This document shows positions 18,068 to 29,728 of a stretch of 64,000 bases of DNA, one piece after another. Source of the DNA: Paraburkholderia rhizosphaerae (GTDB lineage: Bacteria; Pseudomonadota; Gammaproteobacteria; Burkholderiales; Burkholderiaceae). The notes beneath the pieces are model-generated. The model was given only the letters and a program-made list of their open reading frames with translations. It ran no database searches and was not told where the DNA came from. The stretch is from positions 24,910 to 88,909 of the forward strand of contig NZ_SORE01000030.1 of the NCBI RefSeq assembly GCF_004366595.1, given 5' to 3'. A program made the position numbers and the translations under genes. Position 1 is the stretch's first letter. Each line of letters opens with the position of its first letter.

Positions 18068-18328
18068 CTTTAGTCTGCGGATCAGTGTCACTGTTGTCAA
18101 CAATTTTGTCGGCCGCCGAAATTCTCCGTGCTGTCCGTATCACGCAAGCAGGCTTGAGCGGACCCGCAGCTTCCAGTCTGCCGACACCGCACGAGCGCCC
18201 CGGCACCAAATGCGCGCCGCTGCTATCGTGTCTGCCGCGAAGCATTCACCCTCGCACTGTCGGCAAGCCGAAAGCGTTGCGGCAAGCATGCGCCGACTGT
18301 GCCCATTTCAAACATGGAGGCTCTTCCG

Positions 18329-19300
18329 ATGACCACCGCAGCAATCCGTATTGCCGTGCTCGACGACTATCAGCAGGTTGCCGCCACGCTCGCCGACTGG
18401 ACCCGATTGCAGCCGCAAGCGAAACCCGTGTTTTTCCACGACCACGTCGCGGATCGCGAAGCACTTGTCGCGCGCCTTGAACCGTTCGACGCCGTCGTGC
18501 TGATGCGTGAACGCACCGCGTTCGACGCGGACCTGATCGCGAAGCTGCCGAACCTGAGGCTGATCGTCACAGTCGGCATGTGGAATGCGGCGATCGACCT
18601 GCACGCGGCCAACGCACGCGGCATCGTCGTATCGGGCACCGACGCTGCCGAGCCGGCGGCCACACCGGCGTTAACGTGGGGCTTGATTCTTGCGATCACC
18701 CGCAACCTGCATCGGGAGTCGGCATCGCTGCGCGCGGGCGGCTGGCAAACCAGCGTCGGCGTCGACGTGCACGGCAAGACGCTCGGCTTGCTCGGTCTCG
18801 GCAAGATCGGCCAACAAGTCGCGCGCTTTGGCGCCGCGTTCGGGATGAATGTGATTGCGTGGAGCCCGAATCTGACACCGGAACGTGCAGCCGAAGCCGG
18901 CGCGCGGCGTGTGGACAAAGACGCGCTATTCCGTGAAGCGGACGTGATATCGATTCACCTGAAGCTCGGCGACCGCTCGCGCGGCCTCGTCGGCGCCGCG
19001 GAGTTTGCCGCGATGAAGCCGACCGCTTACCTGATCAACACGTCCCGCGGCCCGATCGTCGCCGAGCCGGCATTGATCGAAGCCCTGCAGACGCAGCGCA
19101 TTGCGGGCGCCGCACTAGACGTGTTCGACGAAGAACCGTTGCCGCCGACGCATCCGTACCGCTTTCTGCCGAACGTGCTCGCCACGCCGCACATCGGTTA
19201 CGTAACGGAAAACACGTATCGCGGCGCGTATCCGCAGATCGTCGAAGGGATACGCGCATGGCTCGACGGTCAGCCCGTTCGCGAGTTGCAGGTGTCGTGA
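18329..19300 (+). CDS. D-2-hydroxyacid dehydrogenase (NAD-binding)
   Basis: A 323-residue dehydrogenase of the D-isomer-specific 2-hydroxyacid family (phosphoglycerate dehydrogenase-like). It has a catalytic domain, then the Rossmann motif LGLLGLGKIGQQVARFGAAFGMNVIAW (about residues 150-175), the Arg in LINTSRGPIV, the Glu in FDEEPLP and the His in ATPHIGYV. The ATG at 18329 has GGAGG 8 bases upstream; the in-frame start at 18299 is worse. Substrate unknown; it shares a promoter region with the transport/lactonase operon. Confidence 0.88.
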   Translation: MTTAAIRIAVLDDYQQVAATLADWTRLQPQAKPVFFHDHVADREALVARLEPFDAVVLMRERTAFDADLIAKLPNLRLIVTVGMWNAAIDLHAANARGIVVSGTDAAEPAATPALTWGLILAITRNLHRESASLRAGGWQTSVGVDVHGKTLGLLGLGKIGQQVARFGAAFGMNVIAWSPNLTPERAAEAGARRVDKDALFREADVISIHLKLGDRSRGLVGAAEFAAMKPTAYLINTSRGPIVAEPALIEALQTQRIAGAALDVFDEEPLPPTHPYRFLPNVLATPHIGYVTENTYRGAYPQIVEGIRAWLDGQPVRELQVS

Positions 19301-19301
19301 T

Positions 19302-19547
19302 TCAGGTGCGCAACTGAACGAGCCCGTGAAACGATTCGCCCGGGTACCACGGCATATCGTTCACGCGCTCGAAGTTCGGAATGGTTTCCACATAACGCAC
19401 CATCCGCGCGCGCATTGCGTCATCGGGCAGCAGCCCGCGCAATGCGCCGATGTTTTCGCTCATGTGATCCGGGTTGGTCGTAGCCGGCAAAGCACACGTC
19501 ACGGCCGGATGCGCGATCGCCCACTTCAGTTGTCCCCGAACAAAAAA
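19302..19547 (-). pseudogene. Aldo/keto reductase C-terminal remnant
   Basis: About 80 codons on the minus strand read as the end of an aldo/keto reductase: RGQLKWAIAHPAVTCALPAT, then PDHMSENIGALRGLLPDD and FERVNDMPWYPGE. Upstream of about 19547 the frame loses all similarity, so the TIM barrel with its Asp-Tyr-Lys-His active site is gone. It lies convergent with the hydroxyacid dehydrogenase, 1 base from its stop. Confidence 0.75.
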
Positions 19548-19825
19548 GACCACATCGAAGCGCGCTGAACCTAGCAGCTTTATCCGACAAATGAATTGAA
19601 GTTCAATGCATGGCCTTTTAACAAACGTAATGCGTGGACGCCCTGAAAATAGGCATCGCCCGCTTTGGCGGATTGCACTCAGGTTACAACGATGCTTGCA
19701 ATTGAACGAGACCTGCACCGTCGATTTATCAGCAATCCGCAAGAAATATGCAGTAACTCGCAGGTAACATGAACAGCACCGATCTGACCTAACCTCGACG
19801 TCTGGTTTCGTCATGGAGTGACCGT

Positions 19826-20224
19826 ATGACCCCGCCGTCCGCCGTCGCGATCGATTCGTTCAAGGGGTTCGAACTGACAGCCGATGGTCAGTATCTGATC
19901 CTGAACAGCAATCAGCCCGATCGCATCGCGCTGCACTGCTCGGTCATGCATGAACTGCTGGCGGCGCTTTCAAATGCAATCGGCTCGTCCGAACGCATTC
20001 GGCACAAGAAGAAGAGCGTCAAGTTCGCGATGCCATGCGAAGCGTGGGCGCTCGGTAAGGATGCGGACGGGAAGCCCTACCTGATTTTTACGTTCCGGTT
20101 GCCCGGGGGCGCGGAGTTGTCCTTTCAGCTGCACCGCTCACAAGCGGCGCATATGACAGAGGTGCTCGCGCTGGCAACCGGTCTTGCCAAAGGCAACGAC
20201 CTTTCTGGTTTGCGACTGCAATAG
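19826..20224 (+). CDS. Hypothetical protein, small
   Basis: A 132-residue soluble protein beginning MTPPSAVAIDSFKGFELTADGQYLIL, with a Lys/Arg patch (RIRHKKKSVKF) in the middle and a predicted beta-rich second half (YLIFTFRLPGGAELSFQLHRSQAAHM). It has no signal or membrane segment. I do not recognise the family. GGAGTG lies about 8 bases upstream of the start. It is alone between a pseudogene and a BamA paralogue. Confidence 0.6.
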   Translation: MTPPSAVAIDSFKGFELTADGQYLILNSNQPDRIALHCSVMHELLAALSNAIGSSERIRHKKKSVKFAMPCEAWALGKDADGKPYLIFTFRLPGGAELSFQLHRSQAAHMTEVLALATGLAKGNDLSGLRLQ

Positions 20225-20348
20225 AACAACGAACTTTCAACGAAGCTTCGTTCTGTTCGACGTGCCGCCGCGATTCACGCCGCTTGTCGCTTAGCGCGAC
20301 ACGGCAGCCATTCTGACGTCTGGTCGCATTTCTTTTCGTTTAGCCTGC

Positions 20349-22667
20349 ATGAAATCACGAATATTATTATCCCGCTGCGCGCAGTCATTCACCTGTATTG
20401 GCTTGAGCGTGGCGGCAGTGTCGGCGCACGCCGCCGATTCATTCGTGGTTCGCGACATTCGCATCGACGGACTGCAACGGGTCGAACCCGGCACGGTATT
20501 CTCGTATCTGCCGATCAAGCAAGGCGATACTTTCAGCGACGATAAGGCCTCCGAGGCCATCCGCGCGCTATACGCGACCGGTTTTTTCAACGACGTGAGA
20601 GTATCCACCGAAGGCGACGTCGTGATCGTCACGGTTGCCGAGCGTCCAGCGATCGGCACAATCGACTTCGCCGGCATTCACGAGTTCGAGAAAGACGCGC
20701 TGACTAAAGCGTTGAATTCCGTCGGACTGTCGCTCGGCCGCTATTACGACAAAGCGCTCGTCGATCGGGCCGAGCAGGAACTGAAGCGGCAATACCTGAC
20801 GCGCGGCTATTACGCCGCCGAAGTGACCACCACCGTCTCGCCGATCGACCGTAATCGCGTCGCTCTGCTGTTCTCGGTCATCGAAGGACCGAGCGCGAAG
20901 ATCCGCCAGATCAACTTCATCGGCAACAAGGTGTTCAGCAGCAGCACGTTGCTCGATGAAATGCAGTTGTCGACGCCGAACTGGTTTTCCTGGTACACGA
21001 AAAACGATCTGTACTCGAAGGAGAAACTCACCGGCGATCTCGAGCATGTTCGCTCGTACTACCTGAATCGCGGCTATCTCGAGTTCAATATCGACTCGAC
21101 GCAGGTGTCGATTACGCCCGACCGGAAGGACATGTACCTGACGATCGCGCTGCACGAGGGCGAGCCGTACACGATTTCCAGCATCAAGCTCGCGGGCAAC
21201 CTGCTCGATCGCGAAGCGGAACTGCAGAAGCAGATCACCGTGAAGCCGGGCGAACGCTTCTCCGCGGAGAAACTGCAGGCCACGACGAAGGCGATCGTCG
21301 ATAAGCTCGGCGACTACGGATACGCGTTCGCAACGGTGAACGCGGTGCCGCAGATCGACCAGTTGCATCACAAGGTCGATCTCACGCTGCAGGTCGATCC
21401 GGGCAAGCGTGTGTACGTACGCCGGATCAACGTGACAGGCAACACACGTACCCGCGACGAAGTCGTGCGCCGTGAAATGCGTCAACTCGAAAGCTCGTGG
21501 TTCGATTCAAGCAAACTCGCGCTATCGAAAGACCGGATCAACCGGCTCGGCTACTTCACGAACGTCGACGTGACGACGGTGCCGGTCTCAGGCACCGACG
21601 ACCAGGTCGATGTGAACGTCGACGTCACGGAAAAGCCGACTGGCGCGATTACGCTCGGCGCAGGCTTTTCGTCGACCGATAAGGTGGTGTTGTCCGCCGG
21701 CGTGTCGCAGGACAACGTGTTCGGCTCCGGCACCAGCCTGTCGGTCAACGTAAACACCGCGAAAACGTTCCGCACGCTGACGGTCACGCAGGTCGATCCG
21801 TATTTCACGGTCGACGGCATCAAACGCATCACCGACGCGTACTACCGCACCGTGCAGCCGCTGATCTTCTCGACCGATTCGAGCTTCCGGATCATCACGG
21901 TCGGCGCGGACACCAAGTTCGGCATTCCGTTTTCGGAAGCGGACACCGTGTACTTCGGCGTCGGCGTGGAACAGAACCGGCTCGACGTCGACGGACAAAC
22001 GCCACAGGCATACCTCGATTACGTGAAGGAATTCGGCCGCGTCGTGAATAACGTGCCGGTCACGGTCGGCTGGTCGCGCGACAATCGCGATAGCGCTCTG
22101 GTGCCTAGCCGTGGCTACTTTACGCAGTGGAACGGCGAATACGGCACGCCGGCGGGCAACACGACCTACGTGAAGCTCGACGCGCAGGCACAGTACTACT
22201 ACTCGTTCGCGCGCGGTTTCGTGCTTGGCCTGAACTTCCAGGGCGGCTATGGCAAAGGCCTCGATGGCCAGACGTTCCCGATCTTCAAGAACTACTTCGC
22301 GGGCGGTATCGGTTCGGTGCGGGGCTACGAGCCGAGTTCGCTCGGCCCGCGCGATGCGAGCACCGGCGACCCGATCGGCGGCTCGCGGATGGCGGTCGGC
22401 AATATCGAACTGACGTTCCCGCTGCCGGGCACCGGCTACGACCGCACACTGCGCGTGTTTACATTCTTCGACGGCGGTAACGTGTGGGGCGACCCGGGCC
22501 AGGGCGGCACGAGCACAGGCGCAAACGGCTTGCGTTACGGTTACGGTGTCGGCCTCGCATGGATCTCGCCGATCGGGCCGCTCAAGCTGAGCCTTGGCTT
22601 CCCGCTCGTCAAGCATACGGGCGACCAGTACCAGAAGTTCCAGTTTCAGATCGGCACCGCGTTCTGA
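20349..22667 (+). CDS. bamA: Outer membrane protein assembly factor BamA (paralogue)
   Basis: A 772-residue protein of normal BamA length. A signal peptide ends at AHAAD, followed by five POTRA domains (about residues 29-430; openings such as FVVRDIRIDGLQRVEPGTVF and YVRRINVTGNTRTRDEVVRREM are visible). The 16-strand barrel carries the conserved loop-6 motif GSVRGYEPSSLGPRD and ends in Phe (QFQFQIGTAF). It folds proteins into the outer membrane. It is not beside rseP, ompH/skp, lpxD, fabZ or lpxA, the usual bamA neighbours, so it is probably a second copy. No Shine-Dalgarno is evident. Confidence 0.88.
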   Translation: MKSRILLSRCAQSFTCIGLSVAAVSAHAADSFVVRDIRIDGLQRVEPGTVFSYLPIKQGDTFSDDKASEAIRALYATGFFNDVRVSTEGDVVIVTVAERPAIGTIDFAGIHEFEKDALTKALNSVGLSLGRYYDKALVDRAEQELKRQYLTRGYYAAEVTTTVSPIDRNRVALLFSVIEGPSAKIRQINFIGNKVFSSSTLLDEMQLSTPNWFSWYTKNDLYSKEKLTGDLEHVRSYYLNRGYLEFNIDSTQVSITPDRKDMYLTIALHEGEPYTISSIKLAGNLLDREAELQKQITVKPGERFSAEKLQATTKAIVDKLGDYGYAFATVNAVPQIDQLHHKVDLTLQVDPGKRVYVRRINVTGNTRTRDEVVRREMRQLESSWFDSSKLALSKDRINRLGYFTNVDVTTVPVSGTDDQVDVNVDVTEKPTGAITLGAGFSSTDKVVLSAGVSQDNVFGSGTSLSVNVNTAKTFRTLTVTQVDPYFTVDGIKRITDAYYRTVQPLIFSTDSSFRIITVGADTKFGIPFSEADTVYFGVGVEQNRLDVDGQTPQAYLDYVKEFGRVVNNVPVTVGWSRDNRDSALVPSRGYFTQWNGEYGTPAGNTTYVKLDAQAQYYYSFARGFVLGLNFQGGYGKGLDGQTFPIFKNYFAGGIGSVRGYEPSSLGPRDASTGDPIGGSRMAVGNIELTFPLPGTGYDRTLRVFTFFDGGNVWGDPGQGGTSTGANGLRYGYGVGLAWISPIGPLKLSLGFPLVKHTGDQYQKFQFQIGTAF

Positions 22668-22779
22668 CGCACGCCAGTTCAGGCGGCACGCGCAGCGTTG
22701 CGCGGCCGCGGCATGCCCCATAGCTTTGACGCGTGCCGACGCGCCACGCGATTGCAAGCCGCGGTTCGACGCGCGCCCG

Positions 22780-23670
22780 TCAGGCCGACTTCGGCAATTC
22801 GATACCCGGGAACACCTTGATCACCGCGGAATCGTCCTCACCGCCGTAGCCCGCCGTCGACGCCATCATAAACATCTGATGCGCGGCCGCCGACAGCGGC
22901 AGTGGAAACTTCGTCATGCGAGCGGTATCGAGCACGAGGCCGAGATCTTTGACGAAGATGTCGACCGCCGACAGCGGCGCATAGTTGCCATGCAGAATAT
23001 GCGGCACGCGGTTCTCGAACATCCACGAGTTGCCGGCGCTGTGCGTAATAACCTCGTATAGCATCTCCGGATCGACACCCTCGCGCAACCCGAGCGCCAT
23101 CGCCTCCGCCGCTGCGGCGATATGCACACCGGCGAGCAACTGGTTGATGATCTTCACCTTCGAGCCGATGCCGTGTTCGGCGCCCAGCCGATAAACCTTT
23201 GCGGCGATCGCATCGAGCACATCCTCGCAGACATCGTACGCATCGGTCGGGCCGGACGTCATCATCGTCATCTCGCCGGTTGCCGCACGTGCCGCTCCAC
23301 CGGAGACCGGCGCATCGAGCATCAGCAGGCCCGCTGCTTCGAGCCGCCGCCCGAGGTCGATCGCGAATGCGGGCGGCACCGTCGCGCTCGACAGCACCAC
23401 ACTGCCCGGCTTCATCGCCGGTGCGGCTCCTTCAGCGCCGAATAGCACCGCGTCGGTCTGCTGCGCATTGACGACCAGCGTGATCACGATGTCCGATGCC
23501 GCGCCAAGCGCCGCCGGGCTCGCCGCCGCCACGCCGCCTTCGTCTGCGAAGCGCTGCAGCACTTCGCTGCGCAGATCGTAGGCATGTACGGTGAATCCCG
23601 CCCTCAGCAATGAACGTGCAACGCCTAGCCCCATTGCTCCCAAGCCGATTACGCCCACCTGTCTTTTCAT
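22780..23670 (-). CDS. ltnD: L-threonate dehydrogenase-like / 3-hydroxyisobutyrate dehydrogenase family
   Basis: A 296-residue NAD-dependent beta-hydroxyacid dehydrogenase. It shows the Rossmann motif GVIGLGAMGLGVARSLLRAGFTVHAYD, the substrate-binding DAPVSGGAARAATGEM, the catalytic Lys in GSKVKIINQLLAGVH, and VDIFVKDLGLVLDTA. The pattern fits the LtnD branch. Other ltn genes (kinase, isomerase, aldolase) are absent, so the symbol is tentative. The ATG at 23670 follows GGGAGT; an in-frame ATG at 23697 is possible. Confidence 0.8.
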   Translation of the reverse strand: MKRQVGVIGLGAMGLGVARSLLRAGFTVHAYDLRSEVLQRFADEGGVAAASPAALGAASDIVITLVVNAQQTDAVLFGAEGAAPAMKPGSVVLSSATVPPAFAIDLGRRLEAAGLLMLDAPVSGGAARAATGEMTMMTSGPTDAYDVCEDVLDAIAAKVYRLGAEHGIGSKVKIINQLLAGVHIAAAAEAMALGLREGVDPEMLYEVITHSAGNSWMFENRVPHILHGNYAPLSAVDIFVKDLGLVLDTARMTKFPLPLSAAAHQMFMMASTAGYGGEDDSAVIKVFPGIELPKSA

Positions 23671-23891
23671 TCGACTGACTCCCGGGTCAACATTCAACGA
23701 TCAACGATCAAAATCGACGCATATCGGTACTGTAGACCTGTTCGGCGAGAAGCATCGAAACTGCTGCGATATTTTTGTCGTCATCTGCGTCTGTCCGATA
23801 CAGCCCGTTCCCGATATCGTGTGACCGATGCGTGATATGACGACGCAACGCGCCGAACGGGGAGTCGGCGCCCTACCATCCAGCATCGGCC

Positions 23892-25678
<1,787 letters not shown>

Positions 25679-25682
<4 letters not shown>

Positions 25683-26095
25683 ACGGCGTTTCCCGCATCC
25701 GGCTGCTGACTGCCGCGTGCCATGCTTCAAATGCAGAGCAGGTCGAACGCGTGGTGTCGCTCGCCAACGATATCGATCCGCTGACGCAACGCGACGCGAT
25801 TGCCGCCGCGCAGCGTGTCGAATTGCATTTTCCGAGCTTCACCGATGGCCGCGCGTACAGCCAGGCGTATCTGATCCGGCGCAGGCTCGGTTTTGCCGGC
25901 GACTTGCGCGCCACCGGCGACGTGCTGGCCGATCAGCTCGCGCAAATGGAGCGCACCGGTTTTTCGAGCGCAGTGTTGAGCGACGATGTGGACGTCGACG
26001 ATGCACAGCGTCAACTACAACGTTTTGCGGCGTTCTATCAGGGCGATGCGGCACACGATGCGCCATTCCGGCGGACCGAGCCTGAACGGCGCTAA
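25679..26095 (+). CDS. DUF934 domain-containing protein (sulfite reductase partner)
   Basis: A 138-residue protein of the DUF934 family, which in proteobacteria almost always follows cysI. Family marks are LHFPSFTDGRAYSQAYLIRRRLGFAGDLRATGDVLADQL. Its role is thought to be support of sulfite reduction, but is not defined. Start and cysI stop overlap by 4 bases (ATGA), showing translational coupling. Confidence 0.88.
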
Positions 26096-26148
26096 AGCGA
26101 ACACCCACGTCGCGAACCGACTGCGTGGCGATTTGCGCCCGCAACGTA

Positions 26149-26772
26149 CTACGGTTTTCCGTTCCGGCAATAGCGCGAGAACGCCGGACGTTCATTCAGA
26201 CGTTCGAAGTACCCCGCGACCGCCGGCAGATGCGGACGATCGAACGGCGTGCTGAACCAGCGGTTAATCGAAAGCGCGATCGGAATATCAGCCAACGAGA
26301 AGTGACGCCCTGCGACAAATGCGCCGGTTGCATCCAGTTGGCTGTCCAGTATGCGCATATGCTTCGCCCACCGGTCGATCGATTCGGCAATTCCGGCCGC
26401 ATCCTGGTGAGCCGCAGACCGTCTGACCAGACCCAGAAATGCGTCGCTCCACGAGCGATTCAGGTCGGTCGCCTGCCAGTCGATCCACTGATCGACCCTG
26501 GCACGCGCGACCGGATCGGCCGGATATAGCCATGCTCCGTCATGGCGCGACGCAAGGTAGCGGATGATCGAATTGGACTCCCACAAAACGAAGTCGCCGT
26601 CGCGGACCACCGGTACCAGGCCATTGGGATTTAGCGCGAGAAATTCCGGTGTTTGAGTCGATCTGAAGCCGTCCCCCCAGTCTTCCTGCTCGAACGGAAT
26701 ATTGAGCTCCGCGCAAGTCCAAAGCACCTTGCGGACGTTGATCGAGGTTGCCTTGCCGAGGATTTGCAGCAT
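26149..26772 (-). CDS. Glutathione S-transferase
   Basis: A 207-residue cytosolic GST. The N-terminal thioredoxin-like domain includes NVRKVLWTCAELNIPFE, NPNGLVPVVRDGDFVLWESNSIIRYLA (cis-Pro and the Glu-Ser glutathione site). The all-alpha domain has the N-capping FSLADIPIALSINRW. It conjugates glutathione to an electrophile; substrate unknown. It is divergent from a GNAT gene. Confidence 0.9.
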   Translation of the reverse strand: MLQILGKATSINVRKVLWTCAELNIPFEQEDWGDGFRSTQTPEFLALNPNGLVPVVRDGDFVLWESNSIIRYLASRHDGAWLYPADPVARARVDQWIDWQATDLNRSWSDAFLGLVRRSAAHQDAAGIAESIDRWAKHMRILDSQLDATGAFVAGRHFSLADIPIALSINRWFSTPFDRPHLPAVAGYFERLNERPAFSRYCRNGKP

Positions 26773-26912
26773 AGGTCGTTCTTGTCGAGTGGAGGCTGCA
26801 TCATTCTAGAGGCGGGTAATCGCAGCCTCAAGGTACAGTTCGTGCGCGCAGCGCCGCTGCAGTTTCGCGTACGCTAAACTGACTAGCGTTAAAGCCGGTC
26901 GGGGAGGAAATC

Positions 26913-27770
26913 ATGAGCTACGCTGTCGAACCCGGGCGCGACTGGGTCGTTCGCCCGATGGAGTCCAGCGAAATCGGACTCGCGATTCAATGGGCGGAGC
27001 AGGAAGGCTGGAATCCGGGCCTGCACGATGCGGACTGCTTCCGTGTTGCGGACCCCGGCGGATTCTTCGTCGGCACACTGCGCGGCGAACCGATCGGCTC
27101 GATTTCCGCCGTCCGCTATGGCGAACACTTCGGTTTCATCGGTCTGTACATCGTGAAGCCTGAATTTCGTGGCCGGGGATTCGGCTATCGAATCTGGCAA
27201 CACGCAATGCACTCGCTCGTAGGCCGCAATATCGGCCTCGATGGCGTACTCGCGCAGCAGGACAACTATCGCAAATCGGGGTTTCAGCTCGCGCACCGGA
27301 ATATCCGCTTTCAGGGCGTCGCGCCACGCACGCGTGGCGGACCGATGACCGACCTCGCCGAATTGCCGTTCGAGCAGGTGGCGTCATACGATCGGCAATG
27401 TTTCCCCGCGCCACGCGATCGTTTTCTCGCGGCATGGATCGCACAGCCGGATTGCATTGCGCGCGCCGCGGTGCGCAACGGCCGTATCGAAGGCTACGGT
27501 GTGCTGCGTCCATGTCGCAACGGGTACAAGATAGGCCCGCTGTTCGCGGACAACGTGCATGCCGCCGAAGAACTGCTCAACGCATTGTTTGCCCGATGCG
27601 CGGGCGCGAATGTCGCGCTCGATGTTCCTGAAACTAACGCGGCAGCGGTCGCGCTAGCGGAACGATATGGAATGAAAAGCGTATTCGAAACCGCGCGCAT
27701 GTACACGAAGGAACAACCGGCTATTGCACTTGCACGCATGTTCGGCGTGACAACGTTCGAGCTTGGCTAA
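26913..27770 (+). CDS. GNAT N-acetyltransferase (YitH-like, two-domain)
   Basis: A 285-residue acetyltransferase. The N-terminal GNAT fold has the acetyl-CoA motif YIVKPEFRGRGFGYRIWQHAM at about residues 74-95. The second half is the C-terminal acyltransferase-like domain of the YitH type (FPAPRDRFLAAWIAQPDCIARAAVRNGRIEGYGVLRPCRNGYKIGPLFADN). The start follows a strong GGGGAGG site. Acceptor unknown. Its stop is 3 bases from the stop of the convergent TPR gene. Confidence 0.88.
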   Translation: MSYAVEPGRDWVVRPMESSEIGLAIQWAEQEGWNPGLHDADCFRVADPGGFFVGTLRGEPIGSISAVRYGEHFGFIGLYIVKPEFRGRGFGYRIWQHAMHSLVGRNIGLDGVLAQQDNYRKSGFQLAHRNIRFQGVAPRTRGGPMTDLAELPFEQVASYDRQCFPAPRDRFLAAWIAQPDCIARAAVRNGRIEGYGVLRPCRNGYKIGPLFADNVHAAEELLNALFARCAGANVALDVPETNAAAVALAERYGMKSVFETARMYTKEQPAIALARMFGVTTFELG

Positions 27771-27773
27771 CCG

Positions 27774-29510
27774 CTAAAACTCAAGCGCGCTCAACGCATC
27801 TCGCACGCGTTCGATCACCGCATCCCAATGCTCGCCTCGCGCTTGCCGGAACAGACGCAGTGATTCCGGGTACCAGGGCGAATCGGTCCGCTCGCGCATC
27901 CAGCGCCAGTCCGCATCATGCCCCGGCAGCAACATCCAGCAGCGCTTGCCGAGCGATGCCGCGAGGTGCGCACTCGACGTATCGACACAGACCAGTAAAT
28001 CAAGCTGTGCGACGATCGCGCATGTGTCGGCGAAGTCCTTCACATCCGAGCCGAGATGCAGCAGCGGCTGACCCACCGGTGGAGCGTTCGCGTCATCTTC
28101 GCCCTGCCCCTTCTGCAAGCTGACGAAGCTCAGACCAGGCACGCTCCATAGCGGCGCCAGCGCCGCCAGCGACGGCAGCGAGCGGTTCGCATCGTTGTGA
28201 TGTTTCGGATTGCCTTTCCATACAACGCCAATTTTGCGGCCGCGCGGCAGCGAAGCCAGCCGTTCAGCCCAATGTTGCACAAGTGCCGGATCGGGCGTCA
28301 GACGAAGCGCCGGGGGAATCGTGCTTAATGTTGTGCGCAGATACGCCGGCACGCTAGTCAGGCTTGTCCAGGTGTCGTAGGTGCTCGAGCGCAGCGCCGC
28401 TTCACCGTGGCTGGTCACTTCGTCGACGCAATCGATGCCGGCAAACATGCGATGCAACGACGCGGCACAGGCCAACGTAATACGTGTGACGCCTTGCGCC
28501 TTGAGCACAGGCAAGTACCGCCCAAACTGGATCATGTCGCCGAGCCCATCCTCCTGCCACACGAGCAGCGTTTTGCCCGCCAGCGGTTCGCCGCGCCAGC
28601 GCGCGCACTGCAACACTGCCGCGCTATGGTGATGGATGCGCCCCGGCTGTTCGTACCGGGCTTCATAGAGCGGCCAGCCCTCTTCATAGCGGCCGACGCT
28701 CAGCAACAGCGACGCAAGTGAAAATCGCGCAATAGGGAAGTCCGGACGAAAAGCCAGCGCGCGACGATACGACGCCTCCGACTCCGGCAATCGCCCGAGT
28801 GTCTTCAACACGATCGCGCGATTGTGATGCGCCTCCGGCACATCGAACCGGACTGCCAATGCAGCCTGATATGCGTCGTCCGCTTCGGCAAGGCGGCCAA
28901 GCCGTTCCAGCGTATTGCCCAGATGAATGTGAATCTCGACCTTGTTCGGCTCGAGTTGCAACGCCTTTCTATAAGCTTCCTCTGCTTCGCCAAAGCGGTT
29001 CGCGGCATGGAGCACTTTTCCGAGGTTGTGGCTGGCCTCGGCAAAATCCGCGCGGGTCGTTAATGCCGCGCGATAGGCCGCTTCGGCCTCGGGCAAGCGA
29101 TTCAAATCGAACAGCACCGTGCCGAAATTATTGAGCCCTTCCGCGTGGTCGGGGCAAACCGACAGCATCCGCCGATAGATCGCTTCCGCATCCTGCAGGC
29201 GATTCAGTCCTCTGAACAGGATGCCAAGACTCTTATACGCATCGGTAAATTCGGGCTGCACGTCGATAAGACGGCGCCAATACAATTCAGCGTCGTCCGG
29301 CTTCATGAGCCCCAGCGAACACACCGCCGCGATATTGAGCGCCTGCACCAGATCGCTTTGGCTCAGCACCGTTAGCGCCGCGTCAGAATCGAGCAGCGGC
29401 TTCACCTTCGCCAACGCGTGGGCGAACTGCGCGTCGCGCGGAACCATATCGGACGATGCCGGTTGTCGTTGCTCTTGGCGCGAGCGTTCACCCGCGTGAA
29501 GTGTGGCCAT
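27774..29510 (-). CDS. TPR protein with C-terminal glycosyltransferase-like domain
   Basis: A 578-residue cytoplasmic protein. About six tetratricopeptide repeats occupy residues 60-310 (units such as AEGLNNFGTVLFDLNRLPEAEAAYRAAL). A C-terminal domain follows with GT9/ADP-heptose-transferase-like traits (LLVWQEDGLGDMIQFGRYLPVL, GVVWKGNPKHHNDANRSLP, LDLLVCVDTSSAHLAASLGKRCWMLLPG). It probably glycosylates a protein or surface glycan, but no acceptor is indicated. The ATG at 29510 (MATLHAGER) was preferred over one at 29630, whose extra 40 residues look non-coding. Confidence 0.8.
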   Translation of the reverse strand: MATLHAGERSRQEQRQPASSDMVPRDAQFAHALAKVKPLLDSDAALTVLSQSDLVQALNIAAVCSLGLMKPDDAELYWRRLIDVQPEFTDAYKSLGILFRGLNRLQDAEAIYRRMLSVCPDHAEGLNNFGTVLFDLNRLPEAEAAYRAALTTRADFAEASHNLGKVLHAANRFGEAEEAYRKALQLEPNKVEIHIHLGNTLERLGRLAEADDAYQAALAVRFDVPEAHHNRAIVLKTLGRLPESEASYRRALAFRPDFPIARFSLASLLLSVGRYEEGWPLYEARYEQPGRIHHHSAAVLQCARWRGEPLAGKTLLVWQEDGLGDMIQFGRYLPVLKAQGVTRITLACAASLHRMFAGIDCVDEVTSHGEAALRSSTYDTWTSLTSVPAYLRTTLSTIPPALRLTPDPALVQHWAERLASLPRGRKIGVVWKGNPKHHNDANRSLPSLAALAPLWSVPGLSFVSLQKGQGEDDANAPPVGQPLLHLGSDVKDFADTCAIVAQLDLLVCVDTSSAHLAASLGKRCWMLLPGHDADWRWMRERTDSPWYPESLRLFRQARGEHWDAVIERVRDALSALEF

Positions 29511-29728
29511 GGTTGTCGATCTGAAAACGCCGTGGCCACGGCCGAAGCCGACCACCTGGGTTGCCAATGCGGCCCCATGCTGCAAGATTAAGCGAGCAGG
29601 CTTCGTCTCATTCGCGCGAACAACACGCAATGCACCGCGCTATTCGCGCGTTGAAAGCGTTCGTTCAATTTCGACGCCGGATACCCCAAACGCGAATCGA
29701 CCATCGCGTTGCTAAAAAGAAACCACGC

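Noticed and set aside
23697..23720. Short direct repeat CAACGATCAACGATCAA as a possible iteron or operator
   Set aside because: Only two copies of an 8-base unit, likely chance.
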